Made by a program: the position numbers and the translations under genes. From the NCBI RefSeq assembly GCF_025994315.1, contig NZ_BAQE01000032.1: a stretch of DNA of 64,000 nt. One strand, 5' to 3'. Below are positions 1-8,670 of the stretch, one piece after another. Every line of letters begins with the position of its first letter. The first letter of the stretch is position 1. This DNA comes from Swaminathania salitolerans. GTDB taxonomy: Bacteria; Pseudomonadota; Alphaproteobacteria; Acetobacterales; Acetobacteraceae. The notes under the pieces were generated by a model. It was not told the origin of the DNA, ran no database searches, and saw nothing but the letters and a program-made list of their open reading frames with translations.

Positions 1-1
1 G

Positions 2-424
2 GCCGCAAGGGATGTTTCCCTCTCTTCCCTGCGTGGCTGGCTTTCTGCCCATCCCGGTGAAGCCCGCAGCGTGATGGAGGAAAATCCGGATTATGTTTTC
101 TTCCGCCGGATCGATACGATCCCGCTCGATCGCGGCGCCCCGGGTGCGATGGGAGTCCCTCTCACCCCCGGTCGATCCGTGGCCGTCGATCGCGATTTCC
201 TGCCCCTTGGCGCCCCGGTGTGGATCGATACGCAAATCCCGGTACGGGCAGGCGGCGAGGGACGCTGGTCCCATCTCACGCTCGCGCAGGATGTGGGGAG
301 CGGGATTCACGATGCAGCCCGTGCCGATCTCTTCACGGGGTGGGGGGATGAGGCGGAATTCGTTGCGGGCGGGTTGCGGCATCGCGGGAGGATGGTCGTG
401 CTCCTCCCGCATCCGCCCGCCTGA
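2..424 (+). CDS. mltA: Membrane-bound lytic murein transglycosylase A, C-terminal part (cut by window edge)
   Basis: This is the 3' end of an open frame that enters from the left edge, so its start is not visible. The roughly 140 residues match the end of MltA: NPDYVFFR, then the 3D-domain stretch AQDVGSGIHDAARADLFTGW, whose Asp after Gln corresponds to the catalytic Asp of MltA. The family cleaves the MurNAc-GlcNAc bond of peptidoglycan, leaving 1,6-anhydroMurNAc, at the cell envelope. The stop overlaps the start of the next gene (TGATG), implying translational coupling. In many alphaproteobacteria mltA is followed closely by a smr gene; here smr lies about 2.6 kb downstream, after two inserted genes. 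Confidence 0.88.
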   Translation, partial: AARDVSLSSLRGWLSAHPGEARSVMEENPDYVFFRRIDTIPLDRGAPGAMGVPLTPGRSVAVDRDFLPLGAPVWIDTQIPVRAGGEGRWSHLTLAQDVGSGIHDAARADLFTGWGDEAEFVAGGLRHRGRMVVLLPHPPA

Positions 425-1302
425 TGGCACAGGAGAAGGTCCGGGCACGTCGGGAGGCACTCGGTCGCCATGCCCTGATCCGGGGCGATGCGATGAATGT
501 GGTGCGGCGCATGGCAGATCGTTCGGTCGATGTGGTCGTGACCTCGCCGCCCTATAATATCGGCCTTGCCTATCGCAGCTATGAGGACCGGCTGGCAGAG
601 CGGGACTATATCGACTGGATGTCCGTCATATGTGCCCAGATCGCGCGGGTCCTCAAAGCCGACGGATCGTTCTTCCTGAACATCGCCGGGTCCTCTTCGC
701 AACCCTGGCTGCCATTCGAGCTGATCACCCGGCTGCGCGAGCGTTTCGTGCTGCAGAATCATATCGTGTGGATCAAGTCCATCGCGATCGAGGAGACGAC
801 ATACGGCCATTTCAAGCCGGTGAATTCCTCACGTTTCGTCAATCATAACCATGAACATGTGTTTCATCTCACGCATAAGGGGGATGTCCGGGTCCAGAGG
901 CTCGCAGCCGGGGTCCCCTTCACCGACAAGACGAACATCACGCGCAGGCGGCACGCCATCGATCGTCGCTGCCGTGGCAACACCTGGTTCATTCCTTACG
1001 AGACGATCAGGCATCGCAAGGAAAAATATCTCCATCCCGCTCCTTTTCCCGTGGCGCTTCCGACGGCCTGCCTGACGCTTCACGGTTATGACGAGAATAC
1101 CGTTCTGCTCGATCCTTTCATGGGAACAGGGACGAGCCTTGTGGCTGCCGAGCAGCTGGGCGTTCGGGGTATCGGGATCGACATCGATACACGCTATGTC
1201 TGCGTGGCCCGCCGGCGTCTGCGCGCGGCTCTGGCAAATCCCGGATCGGATCCCGGGCCCGCAATGGACATCGATGACGATCGGGCGGACGATCCCCCTT
1301 GA
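424..1302 (+). CDS. Site-specific DNA methyltransferase, beta-class order, apparently orphan
   Basis: A 292-residue AdoMet-dependent DNA methyltransferase. The catalytic motif IV is TSPPYN at residues 40-45, and the AdoMet-binding motif I is DPFMGTG near 230-236, so the order is catalytic-first (beta-type, the layout of CcrM and M.PvuII). An S-P-P-Y core is commonest in N4-cytosine enzymes but also occurs in N6-adenine ones, so the modified base cannot be assigned. It lacks the C-terminal extension of CcrM. No restriction endonuclease lies beside it, which suggests an orphan, possibly regulatory enzyme. Its ATG shares one base with the mltA stop. The target sequence is unknown. Confidence 0.85.
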   Translation: MAQEKVRARREALGRHALIRGDAMNVVRRMADRSVDVVVTSPPYNIGLAYRSYEDRLAERDYIDWMSVICAQIARVLKADGSFFLNIAGSSSQPWLPFELITRLRERFVLQNHIVWIKSIAIEETTYGHFKPVNSSRFVNHNHEHVFHLTHKGDVRVQRLAAGVPFTDKTNITRRRHAIDRRCRGNTWFIPYETIRHRKEKYLHPAPFPVALPTACLTLHGYDENTVLLDPFMGTGTSLVAAEQLGVRGIGIDIDTRYVCVARRRLRAALANPGSDPGPAMDIDDDRADDPP

Positions 1303-1414
1303 GACAGGGATGAAGTGCCCGGAAAGCAGAGATTCCGGAAAACGATGTTTTGACATGTAACACTGCACACGACATTGTGCGCGCAGTTACGATCGAAAAA
1401 CGGGAGCGAAGTCT

Positions 1415-2890
1415 TTGTCGGGTGAGGGCAAGAGAAAGAAACTGTTGAAGAGGGCTGTCATAGGAGTCGTCGCGCTGGGGGCGGTCGCCTATGGCGGGAC
1501 GATCGCCTATCTGACCCATTTCGATCATGAGGGAGCACCGCGTCTCCCGGCCAACAGCCCGACCTGGCATGACCCCAAGGCGCTTGCCGCCTTCAACGCC
1601 TTCCGCGAGACGCGCTGCGACTACTGCCACTCGCGCGGCACCGATCTCCCGTTCTATTTCAAGGTGCCGCTCGCAAACCGGATCATGAAACAGGATCTGG
1701 TGCAGGGGCAGCGGCATTTCCGCTTCGAACCGATCCTCGCCGCCTTCAGGGACGGCAAGCCCCCCTCGGTCGAGCAGCTTTCGCGTATCGAGGAAGTGAT
1801 CCAGCAGAACCGCATGCCTCCGGCCGCCTATCTGTTGATGCATCCTCATGCCTATATGACCGAAAAAGAGCGGAGCGATATCCTCGCCTGGATTGCCGAT
1901 CAGCGTCGGCGCTATTACGCGACGCCCGGTGTCGCACCGCAATTTGCAGGAGAGGTCATCCAGCCGATTCCGGAATCGCTCCCGGTGGACTGGGCCAAGG
2001 CCGAGCTGGGTCGTCAGCTGTTTTTCGATCGCCGCCTCTCCGGCGATGGCAAGCTCAACTGCGCGAGCTGTCACGGTCTGGACACGGCGGGCGTCGACAA
2101 TCTGGTGACTGCGACAGGGATCAACGGCCAGAAGGGGCCGATCAACGTCCCGACCGTCTATAACGCCGTGTTCAACATTGCCCAGTTCTGGAACGGACGT
2201 GCCGTCGATCTGGCAGCACAGGCTGCAGGACCGGTGACGAATCCCGTCGAAATGGGGTCCCATGACTGGGAGACGGTCGCGCGGACCATTGCCGCCGTGC
2301 CGGAATACGACAAGGCCTTCGCGACGCTTTACGGCCCGGATTCGGTCAGTGTGAAGACCGTGACGAATGCGATCGCCGAATACGAAAAAACCCTGATCAC
2401 ACCGGACAGCCCCTTCGATCTGTATCTCAAGGGAGACAAGAACGCGATCACACCGCAGGAAAAGCGGGGCTATGAGCGTTTCAAGGCGATTGGCTGTTCC
2501 GGATGTCACAGCGGCGTCGCAGTCGGCGGCGATGCCTATGAAGTCATGGGGCTTGAAGGGCCCTATTTCGACAACCGCAAGAGCGCGCTGACCGCTGTCG
2601 ATTCGGGACGCGAGGATTTCACCCACGCGCTGGACGACCATCAGAGATTCAAGGTGCCCAACCTGCGCAATGTCGCATTGACCGGGCCCTATTTTCATGA
2701 TGGAAGCGCCGCAACCCTGGCGCGGGCCGTGCGCGAAATGGCGCGTTACCAGACTCCGGATCGGGATATCTCGAAACAGGATGTTGACGATATCGTCGCC
2801 TTCCTGAAAACCCTGACCGGCAAGTTCCAGGGCGTGCCGTTGCAGCAGGTCGTGGCAGAGCCGCCTCTCAGAGCTCAGGATACGCCCTGA
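1415..2890 (+). CDS. Membrane-anchored tri-heme cytochrome c / quinol peroxidase
   Basis: The 491-residue product has one N-terminal membrane segment (about residues 12-33) and three c-type heme sites: CDYCH at 68-72, CASCH at 216-220 and CSGCH at 361-365. The last two belong to a classical di-heme cytochrome c peroxidase domain. The extra N-terminal heme gives the architecture of E. coli YhjA and of the quinol peroxidase of Aggregatibacter. The expected role is periplasmic reduction of H2O2 to water with electrons from cytochrome c or quinol. The TTG start was chosen because a GGGAGCG ribosome-binding site precedes it at 1402-1408. Whether the donor is quinol or cytochrome c cannot be read from sequence. 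Confidence 0.85.
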   Translation: MSGEGKRKKLLKRAVIGVVALGAVAYGGTIAYLTHFDHEGAPRLPANSPTWHDPKALAAFNAFRETRCDYCHSRGTDLPFYFKVPLANRIMKQDLVQGQRHFRFEPILAAFRDGKPPSVEQLSRIEEVIQQNRMPPAAYLLMHPHAYMTEKERSDILAWIADQRRRYYATPGVAPQFAGEVIQPIPESLPVDWAKAELGRQLFFDRRLSGDGKLNCASCHGLDTAGVDNLVTATGINGQKGPINVPTVYNAVFNIAQFWNGRAVDLAAQAAGPVTNPVEMGSHDWETVARTIAAVPEYDKAFATLYGPDSVSVKTVTNAIAEYEKTLITPDSPFDLYLKGDKNAITPQEKRGYERFKAIGCSGCHSGVAVGGDAYEVMGLEGPYFDNRKSALTAVDSGREDFTHALDDHQRFKVPNLRNVALTGPYFHDGSAATLARAVREMARYQTPDRDISKQDVDDIVAFLKTLTGKFQGVPLQQVVAEPPLRAQDTP

Positions 2891-3039
2891 GGCCGGTAAG
2901 CCCCGGAGTCTTGCATGTTCCGGTTCTGGCAAGTCCCGGGTTCGGCCTCGGCAAGGAAAGGCCGCGCCTCCGGGATATGGTTCGGGCATGAGGGCCGGCA
3001 CTGCCCCCCGGGCGCGCCGGGCGAGTTCGAGGAGAAGAC

Positions 3040-3618
3040 GTGGCCCGACGAAGTCTGAGCTCCGAAGAGGAGCAGCTATGGAGCAGTTTTGCCCGGAGCA
3101 TCCGACCGCTCCGGGCAAAACGCGTTCAGGCCCCGGCGGCGAGCGGCAGTCTCCGCGCCGCGATTCCCGACATGTCCTCATCCGGGATCGCGCAGGGCGC
3201 ATCGGCCCTGAGGGTTGAGATCAGGGCCATATCTGCCTTGTCGGGGCAGGCGGCGAAGCCGGGGAAGACCTACGAACGCCTGCGGATGGATTCACAACAG
3301 CCCGGACTCGATTCAACCTCCTGGAAGGCGCTCGCCTCGGGCAGGATGAAGCCCCAGAGACGACTCGATCTGCATGGGCATTTCGCACAGGATGCCTTTT
3401 CCCGGCTTCATCACTTTCTTCATGCCGCCTCTTCTTCCGGAATGCGCTGCGTCGAGGTCATCACGGGGCTCGGAAGCGGGCAGGAGGGGGGCGTCATCCG
3501 TCAGGAGCTGCCTCACTGGCTCGAGCGTGGCGATCTGCGTCCGCTGATTCTCGCCGTGGTTCATACGCACAAGCGCAACAAGGGCGCCGTCCGAATCCTG
3601 CTGCGCGCCCGCCGCTAG
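3040..3618 (+). CDS. Smr/MutS2 C-terminal domain protein
   Basis: A 192-residue protein with a weakly conserved, Arg/Ala/Ser-rich first half and a C-terminal Smr domain. The domain carries LDLHG at residues 109-113, then VITGLGSG, and ends in HTHKRNKGAVRIL. Smr domains are nucleic-acid nicking or binding modules. Stand-alone alphaproteobacterial versions of this length are common next to mltA, but their cellular role is not established. The GTG start follows a good GAGGAGAAG ribosome-binding site. The gene converges on the binding-protein gene downstream. Confidence 0.85.
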   Translation: MARRSLSSEEEQLWSSFARSIRPLRAKRVQAPAASGSLRAAIPDMSSSGIAQGASALRVEIRAISALSGQAAKPGKTYERLRMDSQQPGLDSTSWKALASGRMKPQRRLDLHGHFAQDAFSRLHHFLHAASSSGMRCVEVITGLGSGQEGGVIRQELPHWLERGDLRPLILAVVHTHKRNKGAVRILLRARR

Positions 3619-3691
3619 GCCCAGCGGGCGGAGGTCCTGTTCGTCGATAATGCCGGAAGGAGGCCGGGCGGTGCTTTGCGCGCGCCCGGTC

Positions 3692-4828
3692 TCAGGTCGG
3701 GCGTGTTTCCTGGCCGAGACGCCACCGGGGCTGGTTGTTGTTGATCCAGCGCCTGAGCGCCAGAATGGCCGTCAGCTCCGGGACGAGATCGCTCATGACC
3801 GGTGCAGCGCTGGCGCCTGCGGCGACGGTGAGCCTCTGTGTCTCGTTCCAGTGAAGCAGATCCGGCTCCGCCACGGCGATCTGCGCTGCATGTCGCCAGC
3901 GCGCGACGGCCAGAGGCGGGGTCAGCATGGGAAGAGCGAGCATGAGCGCCGAAGCCGCGGAATCCGCAACGGCATGCCAGGCCTTGTAGAGCGGGCCGGC
4001 TGGGGCAAGTCCCCGGGCGAGGCGATAGGTCGTATCGAAATCCGGCACATCCGCGACGTTGGGCCCCGCCTGGAAGATGGGGCGGATTCCCGCCGGGGCG
4101 GTCGCGATGTCCTGCGCCAGATTGTCTCCCGGCCCGGGCGTGAGCTGCACGGCATCCACGCTGCCTTCGTGAAGCGCCTGGATGGCCGCCTCCTTGGTGG
4201 CGAAGCCGGGCACGGGTACCGGATGAAGCCCCAGCAGTGAAAGCCCGAGAAGACTCGGCAGCTCCACGCCGGTCGGATGGGACATGGCGATCCGGACCGG
4301 TCGGTCGTGCAGCAGGCCGCTCAGACGGGTCCGAAGGCTGCGATGCAGCTCCGCCCGGGCCAGCGTCACGATGGGCCTGCGGGCGACGATCAGGGCGATC
4401 CAGCGGGAATAATCGAAGTGAACGCGCGCATCGCCCGCAAGAGAGGCGATCAGCGCAGCGCCGGGCACGAGTGCGGTCGTGCCGCCATCGGCTTCCGGGC
4501 TGACCGTGTCGAAGAGATTGGCCGCCGTCACGCCGTCCCGTCCGAGATCGTAGCGCGTGCTGATGGGGCCTGTCGTGGAGAGCCCCTTCGCCAGAGCTTC
4601 GGCAAGGATCGGGGCGACCTGGCCCGGGAGCGAATCGGGTCCGCCGCCCACGATCATGCGCGGGGAATCGATGAGGGAGGTGGTCGCATCCGGGCGCGCA
4701 CCCGCATCCCAGGCGAAGGCGGGAAAAGCGGTCGCAGCACTGCCGCCGAGCAACGCTGTCAGAAGGGTCCTTCGGCGCAGGGTGCCGGTCGGGCTGGGGG
4801 AACTGAACGTCTTTATCGTCTTGCGCAC
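3692..4828 (-). CDS. Tat-exported Bug/TctC-like periplasmic binding protein (divergent)
   Basis: The 378-residue product begins with a twin-arginine signal: RRRTLLTALLGG followed by an Ala-rich stretch ending near AFAWDAGA. The mature part resembles tripartite-tricarboxylate-transporter solute-binding proteins (Bug family), with an early glycine-rich strand-loop (MIVGGGPDSLPGQ) and a later GSVDAVQL segment. Similarity is weak. No TctA/TctB membrane components are adjacent, so the ligand and partner are unknown. It may be an orphan receptor. The GTG start has an AAGGAAG ribosome-binding site. Neighbours: convergent with smr, and about 200 bp downstream of hemF on the same strand. Confidence 0.6.
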   Translation of the reverse strand: MRKTIKTFSSPSPTGTLRRRTLLTALLGGSAATAFPAFAWDAGARPDATTSLIDSPRMIVGGGPDSLPGQVAPILAEALAKGLSTTGPISTRYDLGRDGVTAANLFDTVSPEADGGTTALVPGAALIASLAGDARVHFDYSRWIALIVARRPIVTLARAELHRSLRTRLSGLLHDRPVRIAMSHPTGVELPSLLGLSLLGLHPVPVPGFATKEAAIQALHEGSVDAVQLTPGPGDNLAQDIATAPAGIRPIFQAGPNVADVPDFDTTYRLARGLAPAGPLYKAWHAVADSAASALMLALPMLTPPLAVARWRHAAQIAVAEPDLLHWNETQRLTVAAGASAAPVMSDLVPELTAILALRRWINNNQPRWRLGQETRPT

Positions 4829-4913
4829 TGATCTTCCTTTGTCGCCCGCGCTCGCGCCTGTTCCTCGTTCCGGGCCAGATCAGCTCTAGGCCAGAGGAAT
4901 GCGGCCAAATCGT

Positions 4914-4928
4914 GTCGCATGTTGCGAC
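4914..4928. promoter_or_regulatory. Inverted repeat GTCGCA-N3-TGCGAC upstream of the binding-protein gene
   Basis: Perfect 6-bp arms (4914-4919 and 4923-4928) separated by 3 bp, about 86 bp upstream of the GTG start at 4828. The symmetry and position suit an operator, but no regulator is adjacent and I do not recognise the motif. Confidence 0.3.
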
Positions 4929-5030
4929 CTGGCGGGTTCAGGCATCGGGGCGGGGGCAAGAACCCCGCCTCGTGCATCTCGCTGTCATGTTCCGTTCCGC
5001 CTTGCGCCTCGAACCGGAGGGGCGAGGGCG

Positions 5031-5972
5031 TCAGGGCCATTTCACCTCGGGCGGCATGCTCATGAGGATGGCTTCCGTGTTCCCGCCGGTCTTGAGGCCG
5101 AACACCGTTCCCCGGTCATGGATCAGATTGAATTCGACATAGCGTCCGCGACGGATCAGCTGTGCCTCCCGGTCTGCCTCGGTCCAGGGCTGCATCATTC
5201 TCGACCGCACGGCGCGCGGATAGGCTTCGAGAAAGGCGAGGCCGACATCCCTTGTGAAGGCGAAATCGGCCAGCGCATCCCCGGTCTTGAGATGGTCGTA
5301 GAAAATCCCGCCCAGACCGCGCGGCTCCTGACGATGATGCAGATAGAAATACTCGTCGCACCAGGTCTTGAACCGCTCGTAATAGGAGCTGTCATGCAGG
5401 TCGCAGGCCGAACGGAACCGCGCATGGAACGCATCCGCGTCCTCCCTGGCCTCGCGGCTTTCGGGGAACATCGGGGTGATGTCGCCGCCGCCGCCGAACC
5501 AGCCATTGCTGGTGATGATCATGCGCGTGTTGAAATGCGCGGCGCTCACATGCGGGTTGCAGGGATGTGCGACGAGGGAAATGCCCGTTGCGAAGAAGCG
5601 GGGATCGTCCTGCGCGCCGGGAATGCATTTGCGGAATTCGGGAGAGAACGCGCCCCAGACGGTCGAGACGTTCACGCCGACCTTCTCGAAAACGCGACCG
5701 CGCATCACGGACATGACCCCACTGCCATGGAGGGTGCTTTCGGGTTCATCGTCCCTGTTCCACGCCGTGCGCTCGAAACGCCCGGGGGCGGTCCTGTCCC
5801 TGAGCACGGGGGAGCCGGAGGCTGCCGCCTCGTCCTCGATGGCTTCGTAGCTCGCGCAGATACGGTCGCGCAGCTCCTCAAACCAGCTGCGCACGTCGTT
5901 CTTGAGCGTGTCATGGGCGATATCCTCGCGTATGAGGGTACCGAATGCGCGTGGATCGAGGGTCTCGCTCAT
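5031..5972 (-). CDS. hemF: Oxygen-dependent coproporphyrinogen III oxidase
   Basis: A 313-residue HemF of normal length. It catalyses the oxidative decarboxylation of coproporphyrinogen III to protoporphyrinogen IX, using O2, in heme biosynthesis. Diagnostic segments are GRVFEKVGVNVSTVWG, NPHVSAAHFNTRM and WFGGGGDITPMFPE. Aerobic heme synthesis fits an obligately aerobic organism with a heme-containing cyo oxidase. The ATG start at 5972 has a GGAG ribosome-binding site at the right spacing. mtnP is transcribed divergently from a shared 172-bp spacer. Confidence 0.96.
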   Translation of the reverse strand: MSETLDPRAFGTLIREDIAHDTLKNDVRSWFEELRDRICASYEAIEDEAAASGSPVLRDRTAPGRFERTAWNRDDEPESTLHGSGVMSVMRGRVFEKVGVNVSTVWGAFSPEFRKCIPGAQDDPRFFATGISLVAHPCNPHVSAAHFNTRMIITSNGWFGGGGDITPMFPESREAREDADAFHARFRSACDLHDSSYYERFKTWCDEYFYLHHRQEPRGLGGIFYDHLKTGDALADFAFTRDVGLAFLEAYPRAVRSRMMQPWTEADREAQLIRRGRYVEFNLIHDRGTVFGLKTGGNTEAILMSMPPEVKWP

Positions 5973-6144
5973 GGCCAGCTCCGAACTCTGTTCTGACCGT
6001 CATGCCGGTCGTTTCACGATCTTTCCTAGCAAAAGCGGCGCTGCAAGGCCATGAGGCGCGGTATGAAAACACGGACAGGTTGCGCCGTGTCGCGATCTGG
6101 TGTTCCTGAGCGCCTGATCCGGATTTGAGTGAGGAACGAAGCCT

Positions 6145-7038
6145 GTGGCGGATAACGTGACGATTGAACCGGTCATCGGCCTGATCGGCGGATCGGGGCT
6201 GTATGACATCGACGGTCTCGAGGACAAGGAATGGCGCCGTGTCGAGACGCCCTGGGGCGAGCCATCGGATGCGCTGCTTTTCGGCAGGCTGGACGGCGTG
6301 CGATGCGTCTTCCTGCCGCGCCATGGGCGTGGACATCCGATCCCCCCGTCCGAGCTGAATTTCCGCGCGAATATCGACGCGCTCAAGCGTTCGGGCGTGA
6401 CCGATATCGTCTCGCTTTCCGCGGTCGGCTCCCTGAGAGAGGATCTGCCCCCGGGCCGTTTCGTTCTGGTGGATCAGTTCATCGACCGCTCCTTCGCGCG
6501 GCAGAAGAGCTTTTTCGGTCGGGGATGTGTGGCCCATGTCGGCATGGCCGAACCGGTTTCCGCCCGTATGGGTGACGTGATTGCGGCGCAGGCCGCGCAT
6601 ATCGGCGTGGAGATGACGCGCGGCGGGACCTATCTGGTGATGGAAGGGCCCCAGTTCTCCACCCGGGCCGAAAGCGAGCTCTACCGGCAATGGGGCTGCT
6701 CGGTGATCGGTATGACGAACATGCCCGAGGCCAAGCTCGCTCGCGAGGCAGAGCTTTGCTACGCAAGCATCGCGATGGTGACCGATTACGATTGCTGGCA
6801 CGACGACCACGATTCCGTCACGGTCGATGCCGTGGTCAAGATCATGACCGAGAACGCGGCCAAGGCGAAATCCTTGGTCAAGGCGATCATCCCCGAGCTT
6901 GGAAAACCTCGTGGATTGTGCCCTTCGGGCGCCGAGCGCGCGCTCGACAACGCGATCATCACGGCGCCCTCCGCCCGTGACCCCGAAATGCTCGCGAAGC
7001 TCGACGCCGTGGCGGGACGGATCCTGCGCATGGCCTGA
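6145..7038 (+). CDS. mtnP: S-methyl-5'-thioadenosine phosphorylase
   Basis: A 297-residue enzyme of the PNP/MTAP family, which splits methylthioadenosine into adenine and 5-methylthioribose-1-phosphate for methionine salvage and polyamine by-product clearance. Visible hallmarks are GGSGLYD near the N-terminus, the phosphate-binding PRHGRGH, MEGPQFSTRAE and the substrate-loop GMTNMPEAKLAREAELCY. The GTG start is preceded by GAGGAA. No other methionine salvage genes are in the window. The gene is followed by short CAGGCTG-type repeats. Confidence 0.95.
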   Translation: MADNVTIEPVIGLIGGSGLYDIDGLEDKEWRRVETPWGEPSDALLFGRLDGVRCVFLPRHGRGHPIPPSELNFRANIDALKRSGVTDIVSLSAVGSLREDLPPGRFVLVDQFIDRSFARQKSFFGRGCVAHVGMAEPVSARMGDVIAAQAAHIGVEMTRGGTYLVMEGPQFSTRAESELYRQWGCSVIGMTNMPEAKLAREAELCYASIAMVTDYDCWHDDHDSVTVDAVVKIMTENAAKAKSLVKAIIPELGKPRGLCPSGAERALDNAIITAPSARDPEMLAKLDAVAGRILRMA

Positions 7039-7080
7039 GGATCCCGGGGCGGTCCCTCTTCCCGTGAGGAGAGGGCCGCC

Positions 7081-7134
7081 CTGATCAGGCTGTTCGTTTC
7101 AGGCTGCCCCGTTCAGGCTGCCCTGATCAGGCTG
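7081..7134. repeat. Degenerate CAGGCTG-type repeats after mtnP
   Basis: CTGATCAGGCTG occurs exactly at 7081-7092 and 7123-7134. Two shorter related copies (TTCAGGCTGCC-like) lie between them. This fills most of the spacer between mtnP and the convergent DUF2934 gene. Confidence 0.6.
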
Positions 7135-7163
7135 AAGTGACAGGAGCGTGCCGTCTCCTTCGG

Positions 7164-7520
7164 TCAGGAACGCTCGTTCTCGCGCTCGGGGAAATGATCC
7201 CTGTCGCCCTGATCGGTCTCCCTTTCGGGGAATTCCCCGAGATTTTTCTGGATCTCGGCATTCTCGACCGGCATTTCGGCAAATTGCGGATCCGGCAGGG
7301 TGCTGACCGGGATTTCGCCGGCATGGGGATTTTCTTCCATGCCGACCAGTTCGGCAGCGTTTTCGCGATAGGCCTCTGCGCCGCAATCCGGACGGCCATC
7401 CGCCTCCCACAAGGCCCGTGCCTTCTCGCGAATGCGTGCATCGCGCTCGGGGCTGTCGGCGAGCGGGTTCTGTGAGTCGGAGGGGGCGGCGCTGCCTGCG
7501 GCAGGAGCGGTTTTGTTCAT
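7164..7520 (-). CDS. DUF2934 domain protein
   Basis: A 118-residue, highly charged, probably cytoplasmic protein. The central segment IREKARALWEADGRPDCGAE matches the DUF2934 helix-turn-helix-like motif common in alphaproteobacteria. The flanks are Glu/Pro/Asp-rich and look disordered. No enzymatic motif is visible and the function is unknown. It lies 21 bp downstream of the dienelactone-hydrolase-like gene on the same strand and could be co-transcribed with it. Confidence 0.7.
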   Translation of the reverse strand: MNKTAPAAGSAAPSDSQNPLADSPERDARIREKARALWEADGRPDCGAEAYRENAAELVGMEENPHAGEIPVSTLPDPQFAEMPVENAEIQKNLGEFPERETDQGDRDHFPERENERS

Positions 7521-7541
7521 TGGGTCGTCTTTCGGAAATGT

Positions 7542-8216
7542 TCAGAGATGACGGTCGAAGAACGCCATGGTGCGCGCATGGGCGAGATCGCGTGCGGGCT
7601 TGTTGAAGCTCGGACGATCCTCGCAACCGAAGCCATGCCCGGCATCGTCATAGACAAAGATCTCGACCTCTGGCCGGTTTTCCCTGATCGTCGCGATATC
7701 CGTATGCGGAATATGCGCGTCCTCGCCGCCGAAATGGAGCTGCGTCGGGCAATGCGGCTTTTCGTGACTGACCGAGGCGATGCCGCCGCCGTACCAGGCG
7801 ACGGCCGCGGCGAAGTCGCGCGTGCGCGTTGCCGCCTCCCAGGCGACGAGTCCGCCCCAGCAGAACCCGAGCACGCCGACCCTGGTATGTCCGTGCCGGT
7901 TGAGGGCATGGGCCGATGCCGTGACATCGGCAAGGAGATCGTCGGGTGCGATACGATCCTTGAGGGCGAGGCCCTTTTTCATTCCTGCGTCGTCATAGGG
8001 GAGAACGGTATCGCGTTCCGCCCGGTCGAACAGGGCAGGCGCAATGACGTGATAGCCGTGATGCTCGGCAAGTTCGTCGCAGACCGCGCGGATGTGATCG
8101 GTCAGGCCGAAGATTTCCTGGATCACGACGAGGGCGCGCTTGGCATCGGGTGTGCCCGCCTCGTAAGCAGAGAAATGATGGGTGTCCGAAGCGGTCAGGG
8201 AAATCATGTGTCCCAC
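7542..8216 (-). CDS. Dienelactone hydrolase family alpha/beta hydrolase
   Basis: A 224-residue protein of the DLH family. The nucleophile elbow GFCWGG has Cys in place of Ser, as in dienelactone hydrolases, and the His is in GHGF near the C-terminus. Such enzymes hydrolyse enol-lactones or esters in the cytoplasm. The actual substrate is not predictable, because no aromatic-ring pathway genes are nearby. The GTG start at 8216 is preferred because GGAGG lies 9 bp upstream. An in-frame ATG follows three codons later. Confidence 0.85.
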   Translation of the reverse strand: MGHMISLTASDTHHFSAYEAGTPDAKRALVVIQEIFGLTDHIRAVCDELAEHHGYHVIAPALFDRAERDTVLPYDDAGMKKGLALKDRIAPDDLLADVTASAHALNRHGHTRVGVLGFCWGGLVAWEAATRTRDFAAAVAWYGGGIASVSHEKPHCPTQLHFGGEDAHIPHTDIATIRENRPEVEIFVYDDAGHGFGCEDRPSFNKPARDLAHARTMAFFDRHL

Positions 8217-8267
8217 GTAAAGGAACCTCCGTCCGATAGGGTCTGTTCAGGGAGATCAACGGTCACG

Positions 8268-8483
8268 ATGAGCGAGATCGTCAATCTGCGTCGCTTCAGG
8301 AAACGTCTGGAGCGGGTGAAGGATGCCCGCCGCGCCGATGAAAACCGGCGCAGATACGGGCAGAGGGCTTGCGAGCGGGAAAAGACGCGTTCGGAGCAGG
8401 AGCGGCAGATCAGGGTTGTGGACGGGGCGCGTCTGGACGACGAATCGCGCCCCGAAGATGAGGAAAGCCCGCCCGGGACATGA
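8268..8483 (+). CDS. DUF4169 family small protein
   Basis: A 71-residue, strongly basic/acidic helical protein starting MSEIVNLRRFRKRLERV. It matches the DUF4169 pattern of alphaproteobacteria: N-terminal EIVNLRR, a charged helix with AENR-like segments, and a D-G-x-R-L-D ending. The function is unknown. The ATG was chosen from the conserved N-terminus within a longer open frame; a GGGAGA site lies upstream. It is divergent from the hydrolase gene. Confidence 0.75.
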   Translation: MSEIVNLRRFRKRLERVKDARRADENRRRYGQRACEREKTRSEQERQIRVVDGARLDDESRPEDEESPPGT

Positions 8484-8640
8484 GCTCGAGCGCGGTCGCG
8501 GGCCCCGGCGACTCGTTGCGGAGCGCAGGCGGGCGCGGCGGGATAACGTAACGGGCCGCAAGGCCGGGCTGGACCCGCTGTCCGGAGCTCAGGAAATGTC
8601 CGGAGTGCAGGAAAAACGGGAGAGCGGTTCCGGGCGAGAC

Positions 8641-8669
8641 TTGACGGAATGCCCGCGTCTTCCTACTTC
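8641..8669 (+). promoter_or_regulatory. Candidate groE promoter
   Basis: TTGACG at 8641-8646 is followed, 17 bp later, by a weak -10 candidate TACTTC (8664-8669). It lies directly upstream of the CIRCE element. The -10 match is poor, so a heat-shock sigma factor may be used instead. Confidence 0.4.
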
Positions 8670-8670
8670 T

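Noticed and set aside
1349..1377. TTGACA followed 17 bp later by CATTGT, as promoter of the peroxidase gene
   Set aside because: The -35 box is perfect but the -10 matches only three positions; not strong enough to list as a feature.
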